From Candidatus Contendibacter sp. (GTDB lineage Bacteria; Pseudomonadota; Gammaproteobacteria; Competibacterales; Competibacteraceae): a stretch of 64,000 bases of DNA. The stretch is from contig JARSSO010000019.1 in NCBI GenBank assembly GCA_029624765.1, positions 1-64,000 of the forward strand, given 5' to 3'. The notes under the pieces were generated by a model that was not told the origin of the DNA, did not search any database, and worked only from the letters and a program-made list of their open reading frames with translations. How positions within the stretch are numbered: the stretch's first letter is position 1; every line of letters begins with the position of its first letter. Position numbers and translations under genes: made by a program. This document shows, piece by piece, positions 1-6,915 of the stretch.

Positions 1-171
1 GCGGCCGGATTGCGCCGCTGGTTGGAGCGGGTCGAACTGGAAGCCGCGCAACGCGACATCGACCTCTGGGAGCGGAACTCCTGGCGCGAGAAAGCCGTTC
101 CCCCGCCGGCGGAACCGCCTGAGAATCCGGCCACGCCGCCGAAACCCCACCGCGCCCGGCGCAAGACCTGA
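1..171 (+). CDS. C-terminal end of an unidentified protein (partial)
   Basis: An open frame runs from the first base to a TGA at 169-171, giving 56 residues of a C-terminus. It contains a charged helical stretch with Trp-rich segments (LWERNSW) and ends in a Pro/Arg/Lys-rich tail. No family is recognised. It lies upstream of, and in the same direction as, the 310-3515 operon but is separated from it by a strong promoter-like sequence. It could be a transfer gene, judging only by the tra-type promoter motif that follows. Confidence 0.5.
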   Translation, partial: AAGLRRWLERVELEAAQRDIDLWERNSWREKAVPPPAEPPENPATPPKPHRARRKT

Positions 172-213
172 GCGGCGAACCCACTCGCCATCGGGAGGCC
201 AAGCCGAGGAGGG

Positions 214-242
214 TTGACAATTAAAATTGTTTAATATTTATA
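214..242 (+). promoter_or_regulatory. Sigma70-type promoter for the 310-3515 operon
   Basis: TTGACA at 214-219, a 17-base spacer and TTTATA at 237-242 lie in a short AT-rich island inside GC-rich DNA, about 70 bases before the ATG at 310. The island also carries, on the minus strand at 244-253, the TATTGCTTTT motif shared with other AT-rich islands at 33.77, 55.99 and 58.22 kb, which suggests common control with transfer genes. Confidence 0.6.
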
Positions 243-309
243 GAAAAGCAATAATAATGATCATGTGATCGCGCCCCTCAATTTCTGACCGGAACCGAGC
301 CCTCCGCGC

Positions 310-1410
310 ATGATTTCCATCAAGCATCCCTCGTTCGTCGCCTGGGTTTTGACCGGCGTCGTGTTCGGGGGTGGGTTTGGGTGGATACTCCCAACCGCTG
401 CGGCGCCACCGCTCGGCAGTGGGGTGGGGAGCAGTCCGGTTCAGTCCCCGCTGGAGACCTCGCCCGCGATACCCGTTCCCCCAGCCTCGCCGTGGGCGTC
501 CACCGCCGCCACTGCCGGTTCGGTCAGACCGCTGGCGGCCAGCCAGGCCGCAGACCCTCTGGACGGCCGGTCCGTTCGCGCCGAGGAACCGGTGATTGGC
601 GTCTCGCCCGACCCCATCGCGGCATGTCCGCCGGAAGCGCCGATCCGCATCGACGCCACGCTGTGCGTCAATCAGGTCACGCTGGATGCCATCGAGGCCG
701 GCGGTCAACTGAGCTACGATCCGGCCACCGGTGAGGCGATCTTTACCAATCCCGCGCCGTATGACTATATCAACGGCGGCTATGCGTTCAACGCCGCCAC
801 CGAAGCCTGCGATCCCAATATCGACGTGCTGCTCAAGGAGGCGGCGGTGGCGGGCAGTCAGGCCACCCGCGGCATCGTCAACCGCCAGATGGATTATCCG
901 GATACCGACCCGCTCATCGCCGTCAAGAACCCGCAACGCGACGGCTACGGCGGGGCATGCACCGTCAGCCTGATCACCTTCGATATTCGGGATTTGCTGG
1001 GATTCGATCCGGCCCAGACCCTGGAGGAGATCAAAAAACTGATCGATGCCATCGCCTCGTTGGACCTCAACGACCTGGTCGGCGCGGCCTGCCGGGTATT
1101 CAATACGATTCTCGGCGACGTGCAGCGTCAGTTGCTGGATGACCTCCGCCGGAACAATCCCCTGACGCCCTACCAGCGATTCGTCCAGGCGCTGCGGATC
1201 GGTTTTATCGCGCCGCGGCAATCCTTCCTGTCGCTGGGTCTCACGCCCCGGTCCACGACGGCGACCGTGCCCGGCGTGGCCACGGGGTCGGCGCTGTGGG
1301 TGGTGCATCTGCCCGAGGTCGGCTATGTCTATCTGGCGCGCCTCAGCGACCTCAGCGTGATCGTGGTCGCCTTGTCGGCGACGCCGTTGGCGCCTGGGGA
1401 TGCGGGTTGA
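310..1410 (+). CDS. Exported protein of unknown function
   Basis: A 366-residue protein with a hydrophobic N-terminal segment (about residues 9-32) ending in an Ala-rich stretch, consistent with a signal peptide, followed by a low-complexity Pro/Ser/Ala linker to about residue 95. The rest is a folded-looking domain with several Cys (CPPEAP, LCVNQ, EACDP, GGACT, AACRVF), as expected for a periplasmic protein. I do not recognise the family. It is the first gene after the 214-242 promoter and overlaps or abuts the next gene. The promoter motif shared with the transfer operons hints at a conjugation-related envelope role, but that is inference. Confidence 0.6.
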   Translation: MISIKHPSFVAWVLTGVVFGGGFGWILPTAAAPPLGSGVGSSPVQSPLETSPAIPVPPASPWASTAATAGSVRPLAASQAADPLDGRSVRAEEPVIGVSPDPIAACPPEAPIRIDATLCVNQVTLDAIEAGGQLSYDPATGEAIFTNPAPYDYINGGYAFNAATEACDPNIDVLLKEAAVAGSQATRGIVNRQMDYPDTDPLIAVKNPQRDGYGGACTVSLITFDIRDLLGFDPAQTLEEIKKLIDAIASLDLNDLVGAACRVFNTILGDVQRQLLDDLRRNNPLTPYQRFVQALRIGFIAPRQSFLSLGLTPRSTTATVPGVATGSALWVVHLPEVGYVYLARLSDLSVIVVALSATPLAPGDAG

Positions 1411-1435
1411 GTTCGATGGAGGCGGAAGAGGTTCG

Positions 1436-1690
1436 ATGTTGATGCACGATGATCGGCTAGCCAGCGCTGCTGTGGACGAACCCTTGCTGTTGATCCTGCT
1501 GGGCGAACGGGCCGCCGCCGCGCGCTTGGAAGAGGAATGGCGCCGGCAGGCCCGGGCGGGATTGCAGGCCCTGGTGCAACAACCGATGGCGGAGCCTGCC
1601 GATCTCCTGGTGCTCGCCGGGAGGCTGGGGGTCAAATTCGAGCATGGCTCGGCAACGGGCCCGTTTGAGCGAGACAGGCGCGTGTCATGA
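1436..1690 (+). CDS. Small hypothetical protein
   Basis: An 84-residue protein, rich in Ala, Leu, Glu and Arg and probably largely helical; no family recognised. The ATG at 1436 is preferred because GAAGAGG lies just before it; an in-frame ATG at 1400 would overlap the upstream gene. Its stop overlaps the ATG of the cupin gene (1687), so the two are probably translationally coupled. Confidence 0.5.
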   Translation: MLMHDDRLASAAVDEPLLLILLGERAAAARLEEEWRRQARAGLQALVQQPMAEPADLLVLAGRLGVKFEHGSATGPFERDRRVS

Positions 1691-2094
1691 TCCTCGTTCC
1701 GCAGATTCAACACCCGACGGCGACCGAGTATTTCTTCGCGGAAGGCTGCTTCATCACCGAGTGGTGGAATTCAACTGCCGATCCGGCCGTGTCGGTCGCT
1801 CGCGCCCGCGTGGAACCGGGCGTGACCACCCGCTGGCATCGCCTGCGGGGCGTGACCGAACGGTACCTGATCCTGGAAGGCCGGGGGCGCGTCGAGGTGG
1901 GTGACTTGCTGCCCGAAGCCGTCGGGCCGGGCGCGGTGGTGCTGATCCCTCCTGGAATTCGCCAGCGCATCACCAACACCGGGGAGGCCGACCTGATCTT
2001 TCTCGCCCTGTGCACGCCGCGCTTCACCCGGACGATTTATCAAGACCTCGAACCCCATGGCTGGCCGGAGCAGGACCATGATGCTCAACCCTGA
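1687..2094 (+). CDS. Cupin-domain protein
   Basis: A 135-residue single-domain cupin. The first cupin motif is visible as TRWHRLRGVTERYLILEGRG (about residues 42-62) and the second as a P-x-G-x(6)-N segment (PPGIRQRITNTG, about residues 93-104). Only one of the usual metal-binding His residues is obvious, so it may bind metal weakly or not at all. Small cupins act as isomerases, dioxygenases or sugar/ligand-binding proteins; the substrate cannot be read from sequence. It starts inside the stop codon of the preceding gene and overlaps the amidohydrolase gene, which suggests that the two products act together. Confidence 0.8.
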   Translation: MILVPQIQHPTATEYFFAEGCFITEWWNSTADPAVSVARARVEPGVTTRWHRLRGVTERYLILEGRGRVEVGDLLPEAVGPGAVVLIPPGIRQRITNTGEADLIFLALCTPRFTRTIYQDLEPHGWPEQDHDAQP

Positions 2095-2938
2095 CGACAT
2101 GCTCATCGACGCCCATGTGCACGTCGTGCCACCCGGTCTGCCGGGGCAGCACGCCTTCCCCGCCGTGCTGGACGGCACCGTGGCGACGGTGGCCGCCGCA
2201 GTGCGGGCAGAAATGGCGGCGAGCGGGACGGCGCAGGCCCTGGCGATGGGCGTGCTGTCCGACGATCCCGACGATCCACTCGGGGTGGCGGCGACGCGGC
2301 GGATCGCCGATCAGGTGCCGGGCCTGCACGCCATCGGCGTGGCCGATCCGCGCCGCAGCGATCCGGAACATCTGGATCGGATCGAGCACCAACTACGGCA
2401 AGGCCGGATCAAGGGCCTCAAGGCTTATCTGGGCTACCTGCATCACGGCCCGGCCAGTCCGGGCTATGCGCCGTACTATTGCCTGGCCGCCCGCTATCAA
2501 ATCCCGGTCATCTTCCACAGCGGCGACACCTACGCGGCGTCGGCCAAGCTCAAGTACGCCCATCCCCTGCTGATCGATGAGGTCGCGGTGGACTCTCCCG
2601 ACACGAATTTCGTCATCGCCCATTGCGGTTGCCCCTGGTTCCTGGACGCCGCCGAGGTGATCTACAAGAACGCCAACGTCTGGGCCGATCTGTCCGGGAT
2701 TTTCGTCGGGGACACCGCCGCCTTCGCGGCGCTGGCCGCGCGGGGCCGGTTGCAGCGGACGGTCGAGCGGCTGCGCGAGGCGCTGGAGTACGCCGAACGG
2801 CCGGACCGGTTCCTGTACGGCAGCGACTGGCCGCTCGCCCCGATGGCGGCATACCGGGCGTTTCTCGCCCCGTTGCTGGACGATCCCGCGTGGCGGGCGG
2901 TCCGGACCGACAACGCCCGCGCGCTGTTTCGGCTGTGA
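2078..2938 (+). CDS. Amidohydrolase family (TIM-barrel) metal-dependent hydrolase
   Basis: About 286 residues of the amidohydrolase-2 type. Visible signatures are D-A-H-V-H near the N-terminus (metal site on strand 1), HSGDT mid-protein, the strand-6 segment IAHCGCPW, and the C-terminal GSDWPL with the catalytic Asp. The family hydrolyses or decarboxylates small organic acids and lactones. The ATG at 2078 has GGAG eight bases upstream and is preferred over 2057. It overlaps the cupin gene and is followed 14 bases later by an acetyltransferase-like gene, forming one operon. A catabolic or detoxification role is likely, but the substrate is unknown. Confidence 0.8.
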   Translation: MMLNPDDMLIDAHVHVVPPGLPGQHAFPAVLDGTVATVAAAVRAEMAASGTAQALAMGVLSDDPDDPLGVAATRRIADQVPGLHAIGVADPRRSDPEHLDRIEHQLRQGRIKGLKAYLGYLHHGPASPGYAPYYCLAARYQIPVIFHSGDTYAASAKLKYAHPLLIDEVAVDSPDTNFVIAHCGCPWFLDAAEVIYKNANVWADLSGIFVGDTAAFAALAARGRLQRTVERLREALEYAERPDRFLYGSDWPLAPMAAYRAFLAPLLDDPAWRAVRTDNARALFRL

Positions 2939-2951
2939 GGAGGCGCTGGGC

Positions 2952-3515
2952 ATGAGCCCTCTCCCGGACGGCTATACCCTCGAATCGGTCGAGGCGTCCG
3001 CCTGCCGCCACGCCGATGCCCGTCAGGCGGCGGCCATCGCCGAAGCCTGTTTCCAGAGCGCCTGCGATCCCGCTCAAAGGCCGGTCAATGACGCCACCGT
3101 GGCGTGGCTGCTCGACACCGTGCCGGCCTACTGGAACCCGATCCACTATTGGGGCGCCGTGATCGGCAGCGCGCTGATCCTCTCGACCTCACGGGTTTTG
3201 ATGCAACGGTTCCTCTGCGCCGAACTCACCGAGGCGGAACTGTGGGCCGCGCTGCGTCAGAGCCCGACCCGTTCGGCCGAGTGCGGCTACCTAGCGGGGA
3301 CCGCCTTGCGGGCGCCCCACCGGCGGCGAGGGCTGGCCCTGGCCAGCCTGCAGGCGTCCCTGGACCACTTCCTGGCGCACGACCCTCCCCGGCCTACCGT
3401 CTACTGCCGGATCTATTCCGAAGACGGCCGCCGGTTTCTCCCCGCGGCGCGGCGCGGGCTCGCCGCGCGAGGATGGGTCCTGCTGGAGCGGCAGTCGGTG
3501 GCTGCTACCGGATAA
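2952..3515 (+). CDS. GNAT-like N-acetyltransferase
   Basis: A 187-residue protein with a good ribosome site (GGAGG) before the ATG. The segment CGYLAGTALRAPHRRRGLA followed by an amphipathic helix resembles the GNAT acetyl-CoA-binding motif A (R-x-x-G-x-A loop), and a later Tyr-containing strand fits motif B. The N-terminal half is less typical. The substrate is unknown. Its last 103 bases overlap the 3' end of the convergent EamA transporter gene. Confidence 0.55.
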   Translation: MSPLPDGYTLESVEASACRHADARQAAAIAEACFQSACDPAQRPVNDATVAWLLDTVPAYWNPIHYWGAVIGSALILSTSRVLMQRFLCAELTEAELWAALRQSPTRSAECGYLAGTALRAPHRRRGLALASLQASLDHFLAHDPPRPTVYCRIYSEDGRRFLPAARRGLAARGWVLLERQSVAATG

Positions 3516-4501
3516 CCCGCGTTCGGCGCATCGCCGCGCGACGCGGCCGCGCGGGCGTTGTCGCCGGGCCGGACGAGCCAACCGCGCAAGGCGTGCCAGC
3601 CATCATCGCCGCTGACCAGCACGACGCCCGCCAGGACCAGCAGAGCGCCGACCAGAAAACTCGGCTCCAACGGTTCATTGAGTAGCCACACCCCGAAGGC
3701 GATCCCGAACAGCGGCGTCAGAAAGGAAAAGACCCCCAGGCGGGACGCCCAGTAATGTCGCAGCAGCCAAAACCAGGCCAGATAGCTGGCGAATGAGACC
3801 ACCAGCGACTGAAACAGCAGGCTGCCCCACAGCAGCGGCGTGGGCCGAATGCCGGTCTGGCCCAAGGCGACGGCGGCCGCCAGCAGCAGGGCAAAGCCGA
3901 CCACCAGTTGATAGAGCAGGGTCTCGGTGGCCGAGACCCGGGCCAGCCGGGAGCAGCGCACCACCAGCGTCGTGGCGGCCCAGGCCATTCCCGCCAGCAG
4001 CGCCAGGCCATCGCCCCACAACATGGCCGTGGGGTTCCCGCTAGCCACTTCCGGGCTGCGCCCCCAAAAAGTCACCACGATCCCCGCGAACGCCAGGAGA
4101 ATCCCCAGCCACCGGAGCGCCCCCAACCGTTCCGCCGGCCGCAGCCAATGCAGACCGAGGGCGACGAAAATGGGGGCGGTGTAGAGGAAAACCACCAGGT
4201 GGGAGGCGGTGGTATGGCGCAACCCTTCTCCCACCAACAAGAATTCGACCGCAAACAGCACCCCGGCCAGCAGGCCGGGACACCATGTCCCCGCCTCGAT
4301 GGCGATCCGTGGCCCGCGCCAGAGCACGAGCCCGCCCACCAGCAGGGCCGCCACGCCCGAGCGCAGGGCGATTTGCAGAAGTGGGTCCATCTCCAGGGCG
4401 GTGGCCTTGAGGACGACCTGCTGGAAGCCCCAAATCTGGCAGAGGATCAGCATCAGGCCGATGGCCCGTCCGTCGAGGTCTTTACGGGTTTCCATGATCA
4501 C
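3413..4501 (-). CDS. EamA/DMT-family inner-membrane transporter
   Basis: A 362-residue protein made of two EamA repeats, about ten hydrophobic helices in total, with the typical N-terminal IWGFQQVVLKA and the mid-protein WGDGLALLAGMAWAATTLVVR. Members export metabolites or amino acids. The start may be the GTG at 4501 or the ATG at 4495. The final ~60 residues are Arg/Ala/Pro-rich and are partly encoded by the antisense of the acetyltransferase gene, so this tail is probably not a conserved part of the family. Confidence 0.85.
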   Translation of the reverse strand: MIMETRKDLDGRAIGLMLILCQIWGFQQVVLKATALEMDPLLQIALRSGVAALLVGGLVLWRGPRIAIEAGTWCPGLLAGVLFAVEFLLVGEGLRHTTASHLVVFLYTAPIFVALGLHWLRPAERLGALRWLGILLAFAGIVVTFWGRSPEVASGNPTAMLWGDGLALLAGMAWAATTLVVRCSRLARVSATETLLYQLVVGFALLLAAAVALGQTGIRPTPLLWGSLLFQSLVVSFASYLAWFWLLRHYWASRLGVFSFLTPLFGIAFGVWLLNEPLEPSFLVGALLVLAGVVLVSGDDGWHALRGWLVRPGDNARAAASRGDAPNAGYPVAATDCRSSRTHPRAASPRRAAGRNRRPSSE

Positions 4502-4576
4502 GCCGCCAGTCTGGAGGAGAGCAGCGCACTCGGGCTCTACCGGGTGCGGTGGGTGTGAGGGCCGCAGGCCGCAACC

Positions 4577-4954
4577 TCACCCAAGCAGGACGGCGAGCAC
4601 CAGCCAGGTCAACGCCGCCGCTGTCAGCAGCCCAGCCACAAACAGCACCCACCGGTAGCGTTGCCAGGTCGCGCGAAACTCCGAACATTGCAGGAATACA
4701 TCGACCGGATAGGCGGCGCAGTAAGCGACATTGGCGGCAACAGCCAGGACGAACAGCACGGCGAGGGCGGGCTGCCATTCTCCGCTCCAACGGCTCGGCA
4801 GAACCGGCCAGGCCCACACGAGCACGAGGACGGCCAGCACGCCGTTGTAAACCAGCCGCATCGGCTCCCAATAACGAATGGCGTCGGTAATCAGGTCTTT
4901 CCAGGGGGCGTCGGCGCGATCAGCGGCAGACCCAGGACGGAGTCGTGCGTTCAT
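4577..4954 (-). CDS. Small integral membrane protein, unknown function
   Basis: From the ATG at 4954 the product is 125 residues. After a charged N-terminus (DAPWKDLITDAIRYWEPMR) there are about three to four hydrophobic helices. I cannot assign a function. It is upstream of and co-directional with the EamA gene, with about 75 bases between. A longer frame starting at 5050 exists, but its first 32 residues look non-native. Confidence 0.6.
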   Translation of the reverse strand: MNARLRPGSAADRADAPWKDLITDAIRYWEPMRLVYNGVLAVLVLVWAWPVLPSRWSGEWQPALAVLFVLAVAANVAYCAAYPVDVFLQCSEFRATWQRYRWVLFVAGLLTAAALTWLVLAVLLG

Positions 4955-5269
4955 CGAGTGGCCAGGGTTCGTCGGGCGAGTACACCATGACGGCGGCTCT
5001 TGCAGCAGATACTGTGGAGAGTATAGCCGCGCCCCGCGGAGCCTGGCCAAATAATCCGGCGGCCGAAAAGCGGCCAGGACAGAGCAGGGGGCGAGACGAG
5101 ACGGATTCTTGGATGCGGCTATGCTTTTTTGCCCGATCCCGTCCGATCCGGCCGACTCTTGTCCGCTGTTGAAGGATCCTCATGGCCGTGATACCGTTTG
5201 CTCGGCTTGCAGCTATCTTTAGTGGCGGTGACTCCACGATCGAGTAGCCCTGTTTCCGAGGAGCCGGAC
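4955..5269. other. Intergenic region between divergent genes; BREX leader
   Basis: 315 bases with no convincing gene. It must hold promoters for the minus-strand membrane protein and the plus-strand BREX operon. A weak match (TTGAAG 5169-5174, 17 bases, TACCGT 5192-5197) is the only sigma70-like candidate seen on the plus strand. A short GGCCG/CGGCC hairpin lies near 5060-5080. Confidence 0.4.
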
Positions 5270-5488
5270 GTGACCGTTGAACCCTGGGCCTCCGTGGAGG
5301 ATATCGCGAAGCATCTCGGTGTCGCGAAGGACTCGGTTTACCGCTGGATCGAGACTAAGAAGCTTCCGGCGAGAAGAGTCGGCCGCCTGTGGAAGTTCAA
5401 GCTCTCCGAAGTGGACGAGTGGGTCAACGCCGGCGGGGCCGCCGATAGAGCCGCTGAAGACGATAGTCTGACCCCGGAGAAGGAGTAG
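5270..5488 (+). CDS. Small excisionase/MerR-type helix-turn-helix protein heading the BREX operon
   Basis: A 72-residue protein from the GTG at 5270, chosen because GAGGAG lies six bases upstream; an upstream TTG at 5198 is less likely. It is the HTH_17/excisionase fold: the core WASVEDIAKHLGVAKDSVYR is the winged helix-turn-helix and the following KLPARRVGRLWKFKLSEVDEW is the wing and last helix. Such proteins bind DNA. It is three bases from brxA and so probably co-transcribed, possibly as an autoregulator of the defence operon. Type I BREX loci more often carry the larger WYL-domain regulator BrxR, which is not present here. Confidence 0.8.
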   Translation: MTVEPWASVEDIAKHLGVAKDSVYRWIETKKLPARRVGRLWKFKLSEVDEWVNAGGAADRAAEDDSLTPEKE

Positions 5489-5491
5489 GCC

Positions 5492-6295
5492 GTGGTGAGG
5501 GCTGCTCGCATCAACCACGAACCCGCCTTGCGGTTCCCTGGCTTGATGCCGGAGGCGCCGTACTCGTCCCGCCTGTCGGCGCGTTCGGCTCTCTATACGG
5601 AACTGCGGCTCCTGCTCGACGGGCGAGAACGAGCCTTGGCTTCCGATGAGTATCGCTCGCTCGTGGTCGCTGAGAACTGCCTGGCCCGCGGATCGGCGGC
5701 GGCGCGGAAGAAGCTTTGGGAGGAACTCCACGCCCGGTATCGTCTGGACGTGGCCGATCCGCTGTTCGCGGCGTTCTGGGCCGAATGGCGCCGCAGCGAG
5801 TCGGAGCCCGAACGGACCCTCACGACCTACGTCCTCTTCGCGCTCAATGACCGGCTAGTCGCTGATCTCGGCGTCGAGTGGCTGTTCCCGCTGCTGCGGC
5901 GCGCGCCGGCGGAACTGCGCGTTGAGGATGTACGGGCCTTTCTTGGGCGAGCCGTCCGCCAGCACCCGGAGGTTGGTCGATGGTCGGAGGAGACCGCCAC
6001 GGCCGTCGCGCAGAAGTACTGCGCCAGCATCCGGGACTTCGGCCTGGCGAAGGGCGCCGTCCGCAAGGTCACGGTGCGTCCGGCGCTGTATGGCTCGCCG
6101 GTCCGCCTCCTGGTCCGCGCGCTGCGCAGGGTCGGAACGCCGCCCCTCGTCCTGGTGCGGGCGCCGATCTTCCGGTTGCTGGGGGTGGACCCGACTGAGG
6201 TCGTGGATGCGCTCGGCGCGTTGAATCGCCTGGGCGCGCTGCGCTTCCGCATGCAGGGGGACATCGTCGAACTCGACCTCTTGGAGGCCGCCTGA
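5492..6295 (+). CDS. brxA: BrxA, BREX accessory protein (DUF1819)
   Basis: 267 residues, GTG start with AAGGAG six bases upstream. It has the DUF1819 layout: an N-terminal helical region (LSARSALYTELRLLLDGRE), a central DPLFAAFWAEW helix, and a C-terminal winged-helix-like part ending IFRLLGVDPTEVVDALGALNRLG. BrxA is a small DNA-binding protein of type I BREX, a system that methylates host DNA and blocks phage replication. The stop codon overlaps the brxB start. Identification rests on motif pattern plus position. Confidence 0.88.
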   Translation: MVRAARINHEPALRFPGLMPEAPYSSRLSARSALYTELRLLLDGRERALASDEYRSLVVAENCLARGSAAARKKLWEELHARYRLDVADPLFAAFWAEWRRSESEPERTLTTYVLFALNDRLVADLGVEWLFPLLRRAPAELRVEDVRAFLGRAVRQHPEVGRWSEETATAVAQKYCASIRDFGLAKGAVRKVTVRPALYGSPVRLLVRALRRVGTPPLVLVRAPIFRLLGVDPTEVVDALGALNRLGALRFRMQGDIVELDLLEAA

Positions 6296-6843
6296 TGCAA
6301 CCGATGTTCGAAACCCTGCTCAAGCTCATGAAGGAGCCGGTGCGCCCCGAGCGCGGGGTCAAGACCGACCACTCGATCCTCCTGGTCTACCCGCCGGAAA
6401 GGGAACTCGATTTCCGCGAACAGCTTGTCGATAACTGCTTCCCCGCGTTCGAGGCACAGGGCACGGGGTTTGATCCACTGGACCTGATCGGTTTCATGTT
6501 TCGCGGACTCAGCAAGGACGCGGTCGAATCCCTGCGGGAGGAAGAGTTCGACGACTACCGGTGGATGCTTCAGGGCCTCTCCCGGCGTGTGGAAGCCTCG
6601 CTGCACGCGAGATTGGAAGAATTGGCGGCACAGCACCCGGGCGGAAACGTGATTATCCATGGCACGGTCGCGCTGTACCCGCTGGTCCGCTTCGGGGAGG
6701 TTCTTCGGGGCCTGCGCGACCTCCCCGCGCGAATCGCCCTGGCGTTTCCTGGCGAGGAGCGTGGCGGCAAGCTGCACTTCATGAACCAGCCCGACGGGGG
6801 CAACTACCTCGCGGTCAAGCTCTTCTGGCAGGACGGGAGATGA
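6295..6843 (+). CDS. brxB: BrxB (DUF1788)
   Basis: 182 residues matching DUF1788: an N-terminal helix (FETLLKLMKEP), then HSILLVYPPERELDFREQL, and near the C-terminus IIHGTVALYPLVRFGEVL and IALAFPGEERGGKLHFMNQPDGGNYLAVKLF. The biochemical role is unresolved, but the gene is conserved in type I BREX and is needed for function in characterised systems. It starts on the last base of brxA (TGATG overlap), so translation is coupled. About 70 bases of repeat-like sequence separate it from brxC. Confidence 0.88.
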   Translation: MQPMFETLLKLMKEPVRPERGVKTDHSILLVYPPERELDFREQLVDNCFPAFEAQGTGFDPLDLIGFMFRGLSKDAVESLREEEFDDYRWMLQGLSRRVEASLHARLEELAAQHPGGNVIIHGTVALYPLVRFGEVLRGLRDLPARIALAFPGEERGGKLHFMNQPDGGNYLAVKLFWQDGR

Positions 6844-6915
6844 ACCATCACGACCCAAAGGCGCAAAGGAGAATGAAGGCTTGGTGGTGCCTTGATGGTG
6901 AAATCCGGAGGCTGA
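6844..6915. repeat. Degraded inverted-repeat spacer between brxB and brxC
   Basis: The spacer holds an ACCATCACGACCCAAAGG-type segment and, further on, CTTGGTGGTGCCTTGATGGT on the opposite orientation, making an imperfect inverted repeat of the same family as the clearer element at 10656-10814. The ribosome site GGAGG for brxC follows it. Confidence 0.45.

Noticed and set aside
238..1713. Minus-strand open frame of 491 codons over the first operon
   Set aside because: Antisense to the exported protein and cupin genes; the sequence is Arg/Gly-rich without motifs, and the plus-strand genes have overlaps and ribosome sites.
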